Below are positions 13,271-21,993 of a DNA stretch of 64,000 bases, piece after piece (position 1 is the stretch's first letter; the number at the start of each line of letters is the position of its first letter). This DNA is from Rhodococcus sp. ARC_M6 (GTDB lineage: Bacteria; Actinomycetota; Actinomycetes; Mycobacteriales; Mycobacteriaceae). The notes under the pieces are model-generated. The model did not search any database, was not told the origin of the DNA, and worked only from the letters and a program-made list of their open reading frames with translations. The stretch spans positions 1 to 64,000 of the forward strand of contig NZ_JALGQH010000012.1 in the NCBI RefSeq assembly GCF_022810305.1. Reading direction: 5' to 3'. A program made the position numbers and the translations under genes.

Positions 13271-15178
13271 GTGACCACCACCAGCTTCCGTAACGTTGCC
13301 ATCGTCGCACACGTCGACCACGGCAAGACCACCCTCGTTGACGCCATGCTTCGTCAGTCCGGCGCCTTCGAGGAGCGCGCCGAGCTGGTCGATCGCGTCA
13401 TGGACTCAGGAGACCTCGAGCGCGAGAAGGGAATTACGATTCTCGCGAAGAACACCTCCGTACATAAGCGCAACGAGGACGGCTCGATCACCGTCATCAA
13501 CGTGATCGACACCCCCGGCCACGCCGACTTCGGTGGAGAGGTCGAGCGCGGCCTGTCCATGGTCGACGGTGTTGTCCTGCTCGTCGACGCTTCCGAGGGC
13601 CCGCTTCCTCAGACCCGCTTCGTGCTCCGCAAGGCACTTGCTGCCTCGCTGCCCGTCATCCTGGTCGTCAACAAGACTGACCGCCCCGACGCGCGCATCG
13701 AAGAGGTCGTCGCCGAGGCTCAGGATCTGCTCCTCGACCTCGCATCCGATCTCTCGGACGAAGCGGCCGAGGCTGCCGAGCTCGCGCTCGGCCTCCCCGT
13801 CCTCTACGCCTCCGGCCGTGAAGGCAAGGCTTCGACCGTGCAGCCCGAGAACGGCCATGCACCCGACGCCGAAGACCTCGAAGCACTTTTCCAGGTTCTG
13901 ATGGAGTACGTCCCGGCCCCCAAGGGCAAGGCCGACGCACCCCTGCAGGCTCACGTCACCAACCTTGACGCTTCCGCATTCCTCGGTCGCCTCGCGCTGG
14001 TTCGTATCCACAACGGCGAACTGCGCAAGGGTCAGACCGTGTCCTGGTGCCGCGAGGTCGACGGCGAGCCCGTCATCACCAAGACCAAGATCACCGAACT
14101 GCTCACCACCATCGGTGTCGAGCGCGTTCCCTCAGAGCTCGCTGTTGCCGGCGACATCTGTGCTGTTGCAGGCTTCCCGGACATCATGATCGGCGACACG
14201 CTCGCGGATCTCGACAACCCGGTGCCGCTGCCCCGCATCACCGTCGATCAGCCGGCCATCTCGGTCACGATCGGCACCAACACGTCGCCGCTCGTCGGCC
14301 GCGTCAAGGGTCACAAGCTGACCTCGCGCATGGTCAAGGCTCGCCTCGACCAGGAGCTCGTCGGTAACGTCTCGCTCAAGGTCCTCGACATCGGTCGCCC
14401 CGATGCGTGGGAGGTCCAGGGTCGTGGAGAGCTCGCTCTCGCCATCCTCGTCGAGCAGATGCGTCGCGAAGGCTTTGAGCTGACCGTCGGCAAGCCGCAG
14501 GTGGTCACCCAGACCGTCGACGGCAAGATCCACGAGCCTTTCGAAGAGCTGACCATCGACAGCCCCGAGGAATACCTCGGCGCCATCACGCAGCTTCTCG
14601 CAAACCGCAAGGGCAAGATGGTCCAGATGGCGAACCACGGCGCAGGCTGGGTTCGTATGGAGTTCATCGTTCCTTCGCGTGGCCTCATCGGCTTCCGTAC
14701 GGAATTCCTCACGGACACCCGCGGAACCGGTATCGCCAACGCTGTCTTCCACGGTTACGCACCGTGGGCCGGCGAGATCCGTGCGCGCCACACCGGCTCG
14801 CTCGTTTCGGACCGCTCCGGCACGGTTACCCCGTTCGCCATGATCCAGTTGGCTGACCGCGGAACCTTCTTCGTCGAGCCCGGCGCCGACACCTACGAGG
14901 GCATGGTCGTGGGCATCAACCCGCGTCAGGAAGACCTCGACATCAACGTCACCCGCGAGAAGAAGCTGACCAATATGCGTCAGTCTTCCGCAGACGTGAT
15001 GGAGACCCTCGCAAAGCCGATCAAGCTCGAACTCGAAGCAGCCATGGAATTCTGCTCCGGCGACGAGTGCGTCGAGGTCACCCCGGAGGACGTCCGCGTC
15101 CGCAAGGTGCACCTCAACGCAACCGAGCGCGCTCGTGAGCGCTCGCGCAGCAAGTCCCGCGACAAGGCTTCTCTCTAA
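13271..15178 (+). CDS. typA: GTP-binding ribosome-associated protein TypA/BipA
   Basis: The 635-aa translational GTPase starts at GTG 13271 with AGGAG upstream. G1 is AHVDHGKTT (residues 13-21), G3 is DTPGHADFGGEVER and G4 is NKTDRPDAR. EF-G-like domains II, III and V follow, and the C-terminal TypA-specific block includes GRGELALAILVEQMRREGFE and HGYAPWAGEI. It acts on the ribosome during assembly and stress adaptation. Codon use is strongly C-ending and unlike its neighbours, a sign of high expression. The position between mutT and lpqW matches mycobacteria apart from the nitrate reductase genes found there in M. tuberculosis. Confidence 0.95.
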   Translation: MTTTSFRNVAIVAHVDHGKTTLVDAMLRQSGAFEERAELVDRVMDSGDLEREKGITILAKNTSVHKRNEDGSITVINVIDTPGHADFGGEVERGLSMVDGVVLLVDASEGPLPQTRFVLRKALAASLPVILVVNKTDRPDARIEEVVAEAQDLLLDLASDLSDEAAEAAELALGLPVLYASGREGKASTVQPENGHAPDAEDLEALFQVLMEYVPAPKGKADAPLQAHVTNLDASAFLGRLALVRIHNGELRKGQTVSWCREVDGEPVITKTKITELLTTIGVERVPSELAVAGDICAVAGFPDIMIGDTLADLDNPVPLPRITVDQPAISVTIGTNTSPLVGRVKGHKLTSRMVKARLDQELVGNVSLKVLDIGRPDAWEVQGRGELALAILVEQMRREGFELTVGKPQVVTQTVDGKIHEPFEELTIDSPEEYLGAITQLLANRKGKMVQMANHGAGWVRMEFIVPSRGLIGFRTEFLTDTRGTGIANAVFHGYAPWAGEIRARHTGSLVSDRSGTVTPFAMIQLADRGTFFVEPGADTYEGMVVGINPRQEDLDINVTREKKLTNMRQSSADVMETLAKPIKLELEAAMEFCSGDECVEVTPEDVRVRKVHLNATERARERSRSKSRDKASL

Positions 15179-15203
15179 GTCTTTCGCTGGTAACAACCTG
15201 ACA

Positions 15204-15253
15204 GGCGAATGTGCCTTTTGCTCGGAGTTCTTCCGGCGAAAGGTACATTCGCC
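15204..15253. terminator. Hairpin after typA
   Basis: GGCGAATGTGCCTTTTGC (15204-15221) and the mirrored GCGAAAGGTACATTCGCC (15236-15253) form an 18-bp stem with two mismatches. It lies 25 bp after the typA stop and before the lpqW promoter region. No long T-run follows, so efficiency is uncertain. Confidence 0.6.
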
Positions 15254-15334
15254 TTCATGGTTTCCAGGAACCGTGCACACCTGGAAGTCGTGGACTGAGG
15301 GGCGCCCTGCACCTCGTACGGAAGGAATTTTTCT

Positions 15335-17116
15335 GTGGTTGGTGGACGTCGTTACCTGGCGTTGGTAGTGGCTGTGACGGCATTGTTGTTGGCTGCTTGT
15401 ACGGCAGATCCGCCTCCGCCGGTCGAGAGCACCGAGACGGTCAAGCCCACGCCCGCACCGGCGACTCCGGCGATGAAGGTCGTGTCGGTCGGCATCGACG
15501 AGGTAGGCGACGGATTCAACCCGCACCTCCTCGCAGACCTGTCCCCGGTTAACTCGGCAGTGGGTAACCTGGTCCTGCCCAGCGTTTTCCGTCCGATCAG
15601 CTCGGCCGTCAATCCGGGAGTGACCGAGTGGATGCTCGACGACTCGTTCGCACTGTCGGCCGAGGTGGTCTCCGAGGCGCCGTTCACGATTCGCTACCAA
15701 CTCCGTAACGAGGCGCAGTGGTCGGACGGTGCGCCGATAGCGGCCGAGGATTTCCGCTACCTGTGGCAGCAGATGATTTCGGTTCCCGGCGTCGTCAATC
15801 CTGCCGGGTACCAACTGATTCAAGACGTGACGTCTTCCGGCGGCGGAAAGACCGTGAACGTCGTGATGCGTGCGGCCTATCCGGCGTGGCGTGAACTGTT
15901 CACCGATCTTCTTCCGTCCCATCTGATCAAAGACACCCTCGGTGGCTTCAGTACCGGTCTCAGTGAAGGAATCCCGGTGTCGGGGGCTCATTTCCACGTC
16001 CGTTCGGTCGATCGTGGCCGCGACGAGATCGTTCTCGAGCGCAATGACAGGTTCTGGGGCAAGCCTTCGGATCCGGACCAGATCGTGATGCGCCGTGCGG
16101 GAACCGGGGCACAAGTGGCCGACGCGATGCGTACCGATGACTCCCAGGTCGCGCAGATCCATGCCGGTAGTGCTACCGAGATTCAGCTGTCCGCAGTTCC
16201 GGGAGTGCAGACTGCCTTCACGTACGTGCCGCGCACTCTCGATATGACCGTGAACGGGCGCAGCGCCACTTTTGCCGATGTTCGTGTCCGGAAAGCCGTA
16301 CTGGGACTTATGGATTCCGATCTCCTTGCTGTGGTGGCTGCGGGCAGTGAGTCTGCTTCGGCGCCTGCCAAAGCTCAAATTCTCTCGCCGTCCGACCCGG
16401 GTTACGCACCCACAGCGCCGCCCAAGCAGAGTCGCGAACAGTCGGTCGAACAACTCGTCGAGTCGGGCTACGTCGTGGAGCAGCCGAGCGGCCCCGTGCC
16501 GGTCGGAGGAACTGTCGGACAGATTGTCCGCGACGGTAAGCCTCTCACTGTGGTTGTCGGGGCTCCGGAAAACGACGATATCGCGATCGCGGTAGCGAAC
16601 ACCGCTGCCGACGAGCTACGCGATGCCGGAATTGCAGTAACTGTGAAATCCGTTCCAGCAGAAGAGTTGTACGGCAAGGAACTTACGACGGGACGCGTCG
16701 ACATGGTGGTGGGCTGGGTTCGCGCCGGCGCAGACCCAGCGACGTCGTTGGCCTCTCGATTCAGTTGCCCACTGGTTCCGATCGCGGTGGCGTCGGCAAC
16801 TCCGGCGCCCACCTCGGTGGCACCCACGCCGACCACTGCACGTGAGTTCAATTCCGAAGCGCCGAGCAATATCTCGGGCCTGTGTGATCCGTCGTTGCAG
16901 CCACGGATCGACGAAGCCCTGAGCGGTATCGGAGATTTCGGCGCCCTGATCGCGGATGCAGAACCGAAACTGTGGGATCTGGCGGCGGTATTGCCGATCG
17001 CGCAGGACCGCACTTTGGTCGCAGTGGGAACCGGGGTGGAAGGCGTCACCCTGGCAGGCCCCGTACAGGTCGGAATTTTTGGTAATGCCACCAACTGGGT
17101 GAGGGTGAAGAAGTGA
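15335..17116 (+). CDS. lpqW: LpqW-like lipoprotein (solute-binding-protein fold)
   Basis: The protein is 593 aa, starting at GTG 15335 with GGAAGGAA upstream. A lipoprotein signal (RRYLALVVAVTALLLAAC) puts the lipid-modified Cys at 22. The rest is an oligopeptide-binding (SBP family 5) fold with DGFNPHLLADLSPVNSAVG, APFTIRYQLRNEAQWSDGAPIAAEDFRYLWQQM and repeated domain halves. In mycobacteria LpqW sits downstream of typA and is needed for normal PIM, lipomannan and lipoarabinomannan synthesis rather than peptide import. A Pro/Thr linker (PAPTSVAPTPTT) interrupts the C-terminal part. It overlaps mshB by four bases, suggesting one transcript. Confidence 0.85.
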   Translation: MVGGRRYLALVVAVTALLLAACTADPPPPVESTETVKPTPAPATPAMKVVSVGIDEVGDGFNPHLLADLSPVNSAVGNLVLPSVFRPISSAVNPGVTEWMLDDSFALSAEVVSEAPFTIRYQLRNEAQWSDGAPIAAEDFRYLWQQMISVPGVVNPAGYQLIQDVTSSGGGKTVNVVMRAAYPAWRELFTDLLPSHLIKDTLGGFSTGLSEGIPVSGAHFHVRSVDRGRDEIVLERNDRFWGKPSDPDQIVMRRAGTGAQVADAMRTDDSQVAQIHAGSATEIQLSAVPGVQTAFTYVPRTLDMTVNGRSATFADVRVRKAVLGLMDSDLLAVVAAGSESASAPAKAQILSPSDPGYAPTAPPKQSREQSVEQLVESGYVVEQPSGPVPVGGTVGQIVRDGKPLTVVVGAPENDDIAIAVANTAADELRDAGIAVTVKSVPAEELYGKELTTGRVDMVVGWVRAGADPATSLASRFSCPLVPIAVASATPAPTSVAPTPTTAREFNSEAPSNISGLCDPSLQPRIDEALSGIGDFGALIADAEPKLWDLAAVLPIAQDRTLVAVGTGVEGVTLAGPVQVGIFGNATNWVRVKK

Positions 17117-17997
17117 CTGCCACGACCAAACGACTCCTCCTGGTGCACGCACACCCCGACGACGAGACGATCACCACCGGTGGAACCATCGCCCGGTACG
17201 TCGACGAAGGCGTCGAGGTCACCGTCCTTACCTGCACGCTGGGTGAGGAGGGTGAGGTGATCGGTGATCGTTGGGCCGGTCTCGTCGCCGGTGAGTCGGA
17301 TCAGCTCGGTGGATACCGGATCTTGGAACTGACGTCGGCGCTGTCTGCTCTCGGTGTTGATGCTCCTCGATTCTTGTTGGGAGCCGGCCATTTTCGTGAT
17401 TCCGGAATGATCGATACCCCGTCGGCCGCCAATCCCCGGGCATTTGTCAACGCTGACACCGAGGATGCTGTTCGCGGTGTGGTTGCGGTGATCCGTGAAC
17501 TGCGTCCGCACGTCGTGATCACGTACGACACCAACGGTGGGTACGGGCATCCTGATCACATTGCGGCCAACGCGATCACCACCGCTGCGGTCGACGCCGC
17601 CGGAACTTCCGTTTACCCGGAAGCCGGGCTGCCGTGGACGCCGCAGAAGTTCTATTGGACAGTGACCGAACGGAGTTCACTGGAACGAGGGATCGCGTCC
17701 ATCTGCGAGTTCCCTGAGCAGTGGCGATTGCCGGAACCGGGCGAACTGCCCAGCGTCGACGGCGCCGAGGTCACCACCGCGATCGATATCGGTGCGGTAC
17801 TGGAGTCCAAGGCCGAAGCTCTCGCCGAGCACGCGACGCAGGTGACGGTCGCTCCGAGCGGCACCGAATTTGCGCTCTCCAACAACGTGGTGCAGCCGAT
17901 TCTGTCGGTGGAGCACTTTGTTCTCGTCCGAGGCGCGCTCGGTGAGGTCGGCGCCGACGGTCGCGAGAGCGATCTGTTCGGCGGTACACACGACTGA
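17113..17997 (+). CDS. mshB: Mycothiol biosynthesis deacetylase MshB
   Basis: This 294-aa LmbE-like zinc deacetylase removes acetyl from GlcNAc-inositol in mycothiol synthesis. The AHPDDE motif spans residues 13-18 (H14, D17 as metal ligands, D16 as base), and GYGHPDH gives the third ligand at about H149. Downstream blocks (DRWAGLVAGESDQLGGYRIL, WTPQKFYWTV) are those of actinobacterial MshB rather than the related Mca. The GTG start overlaps the lpqW stop as GTGA. Mycothiol replaces glutathione in this lineage. Confidence 0.93.
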   Translation: MTATTKRLLLVHAHPDDETITTGGTIARYVDEGVEVTVLTCTLGEEGEVIGDRWAGLVAGESDQLGGYRILELTSALSALGVDAPRFLLGAGHFRDSGMIDTPSAANPRAFVNADTEDAVRGVVAVIRELRPHVVITYDTNGGYGHPDHIAANAITTAAVDAAGTSVYPEAGLPWTPQKFYWTVTERSSLERGIASICEFPEQWRLPEPGELPSVDGAEVTTAIDIGAVLESKAEALAEHATQVTVAPSGTEFALSNNVVQPILSVEHFVLVRGALGEVGADGRESDLFGGTHD

Positions 17998-18102
17998 CCT
18001 GGCAGTTGCGGGTCAGGCATTGCGGCTCACACCGGAATGCGGTGTGATGCATGTCACCGGACGGGTGGTCCTTCGGGTGACAGCAAGGATGGTGGCGCGC
18101 AC

Positions 18103-18261
18103 ATGTTCAACTGGGACGTACAGAATCAGATCGTCGCGTTTGTCGATTCTCTGCGACCGATGGCGGGGTTTTACCACGATCAGTACTACGGATCGTTGTA
18201 CGCGTTCGCGGATCAGCAAAGTCACCTCCTGACATTGCTCGGGTTCCCGCCGGTTCCGTGA
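18103..18261 (+). CDS. Small aromatic peptide (52 aa), hypothetical
   Basis: The frame from ATG 18103 encodes 52 residues starting MFNWDVQNQIVAFVDSLRPM. Tyr and Phe residues follow (FYHDQYYGSLYAF), and it ends HLLTLLGFPPVP. It has no signal peptide and an amphipathic N-terminal half. The region between mshB and the next membrane protein is otherwise empty. AAGGA lies 13 bases upstream, a loose spacing. A start 22 codons earlier is possible but adds a Cys/Gly-rich leader. Coding status is moderate only. Confidence 0.45.
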   Translation: MFNWDVQNQIVAFVDSLRPMAGFYHDQYYGSLYAFADQQSHLLTLLGFPPVP

Positions 18262-18328
18262 TCGTGGATCCGTGTGTGGACGGGACCCGCGCTCACCGGC
18301 ATTCCGCCGATAGACCAAAATTGAGTCC

Positions 18329-18760
18329 ATGACCACGGCCCCGCCGACCTCGAACACAAACATCGTGAAGACAGAAGGGATGTCGTTTCTCGATCCTGTC
18401 ATCCTCGGTGTTCTGATCTTCGACGGGTTTCTGTGCGCGGTGCTCGCGGTGATCTTTCTTCCGAGCTACCTCGGCACCACACCGTTCCCCGTCAGCATTC
18501 TGGTCGCCGCTGTCGTCAACCTCGTTCTGGTCATTGCGGCGCGGACGGTGACCACGGCAGGCAAAGCCGCACTGCCGCTCGCTGGTTGGATCGCCGGATT
18601 CCTGTTGTGCATGGTCGGCGGGCCGGGCGGCGACGTTCTGGTGCTGTCGTCGCCGTTGACTCTCCTCCTTCTCATCGGCGCGCTTGCGCCGGCAGTTGTG
18701 TATTTGTTCAAAGTTGCGAGCACAGCACCCACGTCATCGAAGGATTTCGGCCGCGCATAG
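18329..18760 (+). CDS. Four-helix membrane protein (Rv1171-like)
   Basis: The 143 aa begin with a polar head (residues 1-18). Four hydrophobic segments follow: FLDPVILGVLIFDGFLCAVLAVIFL, VSILVAAVVNLVLVIAARTV, LAGWIAGFLLCMVGGPGG and LLLLIGALAPAVVYLF. The C-terminus is short and cytosolic. The gene lies between mshB and the hemD-like gene, where M. tuberculosis has the membrane protein Rv1171. Function is unknown. The short gap to the next gene (15 bp) suggests co-transcription. Confidence 0.7.
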   Translation: MTTAPPTSNTNIVKTEGMSFLDPVILGVLIFDGFLCAVLAVIFLPSYLGTTPFPVSILVAAVVNLVLVIAARTVTTAGKAALPLAGWIAGFLLCMVGGPGGDVLVLSSPLTLLLLIGALAPAVVYLFKVASTAPTSSKDFGRA

Positions 18761-18775
18761 GGGACACTGACATCT

Positions 18776-19621
18776 GTGGCTGAACTAGACCTTGCGGGTG
18801 CAACTATCGCTTTGACGGCGGAGCGACGGACCGAAGAATTTGCGGCCCTCCTCGAACGGCGGGGCGCCGAGACCGTCCGTACGCCGGTAATCCACGTACT
18901 GCCTTTGATCGATGACGCCGATCTGCGCGTGCAGACGGCGGCGTTGATCGCTGATCCGCCGGAACTGGTGGTCATCAGTACGGGCATCGGGTTTCGGGGT
19001 TGGCTCGAGGCCGTGGCGTCGTGGGATCTGACCGAGCAGTTTCTGGGCGCACTGAACCGGACCCGCATCATTGCCCGCGGACCCAAAGCGATGGGCGCGA
19101 TCCGTGGAGCGGGTTTGCGTGAGGCGTGGTCGCCGGCGGGGGAGTCCTCCGAGGAAGTCCTCGACCACCTTCGCAGTGAGGGCGTCGAGGGAGTGCGCGT
19201 GGCAGTTCAACTGCACGGCATCATCACCGAGTGGGAACCGCTGACCGACCTGAGTGCGTCGTTGGCGGACCTCGGAGCCGCCGTGACCGCGATATCGGTC
19301 TACCGGTGGATCCGGCCACCTGATCAGGGTCCGGTGCGGGCACTGGTGTCTGCGGTGCGGTCCGGCAATATCGATGCACTCACCTTCACCAGTGCCCCCG
19401 CCGTCTCTTCGATGCTCAGTACGGCCAAGGAGATGGGCGAACTTGAACGATTTGTTGCTGCGATGCGAGGGTCGGTGCCCACCTACTGCGTCGGCCCTGT
19501 GACAGCGGCGCCGTTGGAACTGCTCGGAGTGCCTACGATTCAGCCGGAACGATCGAGGCTCGGATCATTGGCGCGGCTGATTATCGACGATCTGCCCAGA
19601 CGTCTCCGGCTCCAGGCGTGA
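18776..19621 (+). CDS. Uroporphyrinogen-III synthase family protein (HemD-like)
   Basis: The 281 aa start at GTG 18776. The HemD double-domain pattern is visible: TIALTAERRTEEFAALLERRGAETVRTPVIHVLPL at the start, VVISTGIGFRGWLEAV, ARGPKAMGAIRGAGL, a middle VRVAVQLHG, and DALTFTSAPAVSSMLSTA plus CVGPVTAAPLELLG at the end. Some actinobacterial HemD-like proteins carry extra regulator domains and are linked to nitrate/nitrite genes; this one ends after the HemD part. It may be a second synthase or a divergent paralogue. Its 3' end overlaps the convergent PH-domain gene by 41 bp. Confidence 0.75.
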   Translation: MAELDLAGATIALTAERRTEEFAALLERRGAETVRTPVIHVLPLIDDADLRVQTAALIADPPELVVISTGIGFRGWLEAVASWDLTEQFLGALNRTRIIARGPKAMGAIRGAGLREAWSPAGESSEEVLDHLRSEGVEGVRVAVQLHGIITEWEPLTDLSASLADLGAAVTAISVYRWIRPPDQGPVRALVSAVRSGNIDALTFTSAPAVSSMLSTAKEMGELERFVAAMRGSVPTYCVGPVTAAPLELLGVPTIQPERSRLGSLARLIIDDLPRRLRLQA

Positions 19622-21152
19622 CAGCTTCGATCAGGCTCCAGGAATCCTGAGCGGGCAGGTCGATCACGGCGTAGCCGCCCGTGCCGGCCGGCGTCGCGGC
19701 AATGACGGTGGCAACTCCGGCGCGCCGCTGGAAGAACGTTTCACGAACCGTCCAGCCGATCACGCCGTCCGCTTCCAGGCTGTGCCGTTTGCGGTCGAGT
19801 GAGCCGCTGCGCGTGATCAGCCATCCGGGTAGTACGGCGTGACCAAGGCCCGTGGCTCGGTCGTAGGCGAGGGCCGCGCCGCCCACTGCCAGCACAGCAA
19901 CGACGACCCACGCGTAGACCGGAACCTGAACTCCGAACGTGAGGCACGCGAGAAGTGCCACAAGCGCGATCCCGGAGGCGAACAGGCCTCGGGTGTAGCG
20001 GCGCCGACGCGCGGCGCTGCCGTGACCGACGAGGGCGACTGAGGCCTGCCGGGTATCGCCTATGACAGTCGCCATCACCCGTTCAGCTTCGGCCCGCGGA
20101 CCCTGCGGCAGCAGAAGCGAGGATTCCTTCTTTTCTGCGCTCACTCCGGTCATGATGGCGTCGAGGCGAGCACCGCCGGCCAGGCGAAGCAGGAGAGGTT
20201 CTTTCAGTGTCGTACCGCGTAGGCGCGCTCGATCCAAGGTGGTCTGGCGGGTCTTGAGTAGACCGTGACTGACATGGAGGATGCGGCCGTTGTCAGTCAA
20301 TGTCATGTTGCCGAACGCGATCAGATACTGAACGCACGCGAAGATGCTGGAAAGGACGAGTAGCGCTACGAGAGCAACGATGACCAATACGGTGATGCCG
20401 AGGCTTTCGAGCGAGTCGACGCTATTGGAGACTGCCGACGATTGTGCGATTGCGCTGCCGACTCCGTATTGGAATGCGATGCCGACTATCGCGGCGATAA
20501 TGAAGATGCCGGTAAACGAAAAGGGCGCGTACCGTACCCAACTCGGCTGCCAGTGCCCGATCTCGGTTTCCGAGGATTCTTGCGTCAGCGGTGTTTCGGA
20601 CGTGGGCTGTCCCGGTCTTTCAGGCTTGCCCTGTGCCCCGGCGAGGAGTGCGGCGCGAAGATCGGGGATAAGTGCGCTCGAGAGTGCGTTGAGCTCGAAC
20701 TTGTTGGACTCGTGCCCTTTACCGGCACGCTGGCCGGTGCCGATCCGGACGATGGAAAGCCCGAGCAGGCGGTGCATGACACCGGCTTCGACGTCGACGG
20801 ATCGAATTCGGCTTCGCGGCACCGAGAGCAGTTTCTTCTGGAAAACTCCGGTACGAAGCTGAACATGTACCGGGCCGATGCGGTAGGTGGTGGTGAACCA
20901 TCGAAGCAGGCCGAAGATCACCAGCAGCGTGACCACACCGATGCCCCACAGATGATTCCCGCTCTGGCTGCCGAGAATGAACGAGACCACCAGGACCGGA
21001 AGTAGTTTGACGACTTCGTTGACCGGGTGAACCAGCAGCATTCGCCGGTCGAGGCGAAGCCACGGCTGTTCTTGCTCCGCGGCTTCGGCGGCCGCAGATT
21101 CGGATTCGGCGGGGATGTCGACCATGGGTTCGATTTCTTGGTATTCGGTCAT
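19581..21152 (-). CDS. PH-domain membrane protein (YdbT-like)
   Basis: The 523 aa contain three bacterial PH (bPH2/DUF304) units linked to transmembrane pairs. The blocks LLSVPRSRIRSVDVEAGVMHRLLGLSIVRIGTG, TLDRARLRGTTLKEPLLLRLAGGARLDAIMTG and the last unit SLDRKRHSLEADGVIGWTVRETFFQRRAGVATVIAAT are typical. The architecture equals B. subtilis YdbT, whose partner YdbS is the next gene upstream. YdbS/YdbT affect resistance to certain bacteriocins. The ATG overlaps the stop of the partner gene (ATGA). It is convergent with the hemD-like gene. Confidence 0.85.
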   Translation of the reverse strand: MTEYQEIEPMVDIPAESESAAAEAAEQEQPWLRLDRRMLLVHPVNEVVKLLPVLVVSFILGSQSGNHLWGIGVVTLLVIFGLLRWFTTTYRIGPVHVQLRTGVFQKKLLSVPRSRIRSVDVEAGVMHRLLGLSIVRIGTGQRAGKGHESNKFELNALSSALIPDLRAALLAGAQGKPERPGQPTSETPLTQESSETEIGHWQPSWVRYAPFSFTGIFIIAAIVGIAFQYGVGSAIAQSSAVSNSVDSLESLGITVLVIVALVALLVLSSIFACVQYLIAFGNMTLTDNGRILHVSHGLLKTRQTTLDRARLRGTTLKEPLLLRLAGGARLDAIMTGVSAEKKESSLLLPQGPRAEAERVMATVIGDTRQASVALVGHGSAARRRRYTRGLFASGIALVALLACLTFGVQVPVYAWVVVAVLAVGGAALAYDRATGLGHAVLPGWLITRSGSLDRKRHSLEADGVIGWTVRETFFQRRAGVATVIAATPAGTGGYAVIDLPAQDSWSLIEAVTPGAGDVWADRR

Positions 21153-21652
21153 GTTGCGTCACCGACGTTGCTGCCGGCGATCTGGGTCAGCTGGGCCACG
21201 GTACGGTCTGCGACATCCTGATCGAGGGCCGAGATCTTCACGGCTCCGGCGGACGACGCCGTCGTCACGGTCACTGTGGCGAGTCCCAGCATTCGGTCGA
21301 TGGGGCCACGCTCGGTGTCGACGGTTTGAATCCTCGAGATGGGGGCGATGCGTCGTTCGTGGGTGAACCAGCCGGTCCGGGTATACACGGCGGTGTCGCT
21401 GATTTCCCAGCGGTGCACGCGATATCTCCAGGCTGGAACCATCAGGATGTGGACGGCGCCGCCCAGAACTGTGACCGCAGCGAGTGCTCCAACCAGCCAG
21501 GTCGGCAATCCGGGGATCAAGATCGCGGCGACGATTTCGGCCACGATGATCGGAGCCCAGGTGAGGGCGGCGGTGATTGCCCATAGTTTGGGGGCGTTGG
21601 TGCTCGGGCGCCATAACGGGTCGGCCATGGTCACAGTGGAAGGCGCGGTCAT
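21149..21652 (-). CDS. PH-domain membrane protein (YdbS-like)
   Basis: The 167 aa run from MTAPSTVTMADPLWRP. Two hydrophobic segments (LWAITAALTWAPIIVAEIVAAILI and WLVGALAAVTVLGGAVHILMV) are followed by one bPH2 domain: YRVHRWEISDTAVYTRTGWFTHERRIAPISRIQTVDTERGPIDRMLGLATVTVTTAS. It pairs with the larger YdbT-like gene, which starts within its stop codon. The longer in-frame extension upstream is Ser/Arg-rich and overlaps the promoter of the divergent acidic gene, so it is rejected. Confidence 0.85.
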   Translation of the reverse strand: MTAPSTVTMADPLWRPSTNAPKLWAITAALTWAPIIVAEIVAAILIPGLPTWLVGALAAVTVLGGAVHILMVPAWRYRVHRWEISDTAVYTRTGWFTHERRIAPISRIQTVDTERGPIDRMLGLATVTVTTASSAGAVKISALDQDVADRTVAQLTQIAGSNVGDAT

Positions 21653-21734
21653 AGTGCCTACTTTGGTCGAGTTGGGGCGATCTGTCGACAACCGCCCTAT
21701 GGTGGAGTGTGGCGACCGATGAAGGGAGCACGTG

Positions 21735-21923
21735 ATGACTGAACAAGATTCGGCATTCGATTCGGAGGCACCGGAGCCGGACGCTCTGGAGCAGGCAGCA
21801 CTGGTAGATCCCAATACTCCCGACGAACCTGATCTCACTGATATTCCGCCTGATGCACCGGCAGCCGATGTTGTCGATCAGCGCCGAGAAGTTGCGCTCG
21901 ACGAGGAGTATCCGCCCACCTGA
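21735..21923 (+). CDS. Small acidic protein of unknown function
   Basis: The 62 residues begin MTEQDSAFDSEAPEPDALEQ, are rich in Asp, Glu and Pro, and end VVDQRREVALDEEYPPT. GAAGGGAG precedes the start at good spacing; GTG 21732 is the alternative. It is probably disordered and cytosolic. Its ending resembles small acidic proteins seen next to housekeeping genes in related genera (DUF5709-like), but I cannot confirm the family. It is divergent from the PH-domain pair. Confidence 0.6.
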   Translation: MTEQDSAFDSEAPEPDALEQAALVDPNTPDEPDLTDIPPDAPAADVVDQRREVALDEEYPPT

Positions 21924-21993
21924 CGGGCGCTGGTGTTCTGGGAGTTCTGGCACCGAGTGGCAGTAGCCGTCCGGTATGGCGCATGATCGCTAA

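Noticed and set aside
14132-16453. Very long open frame antisense to typA and lpqW (over 770 codons)
   Set aside because: Antisense shadow of high-GC, C-ending codons; no domain motifs and the sense strand encodes clear TypA and LpqW.
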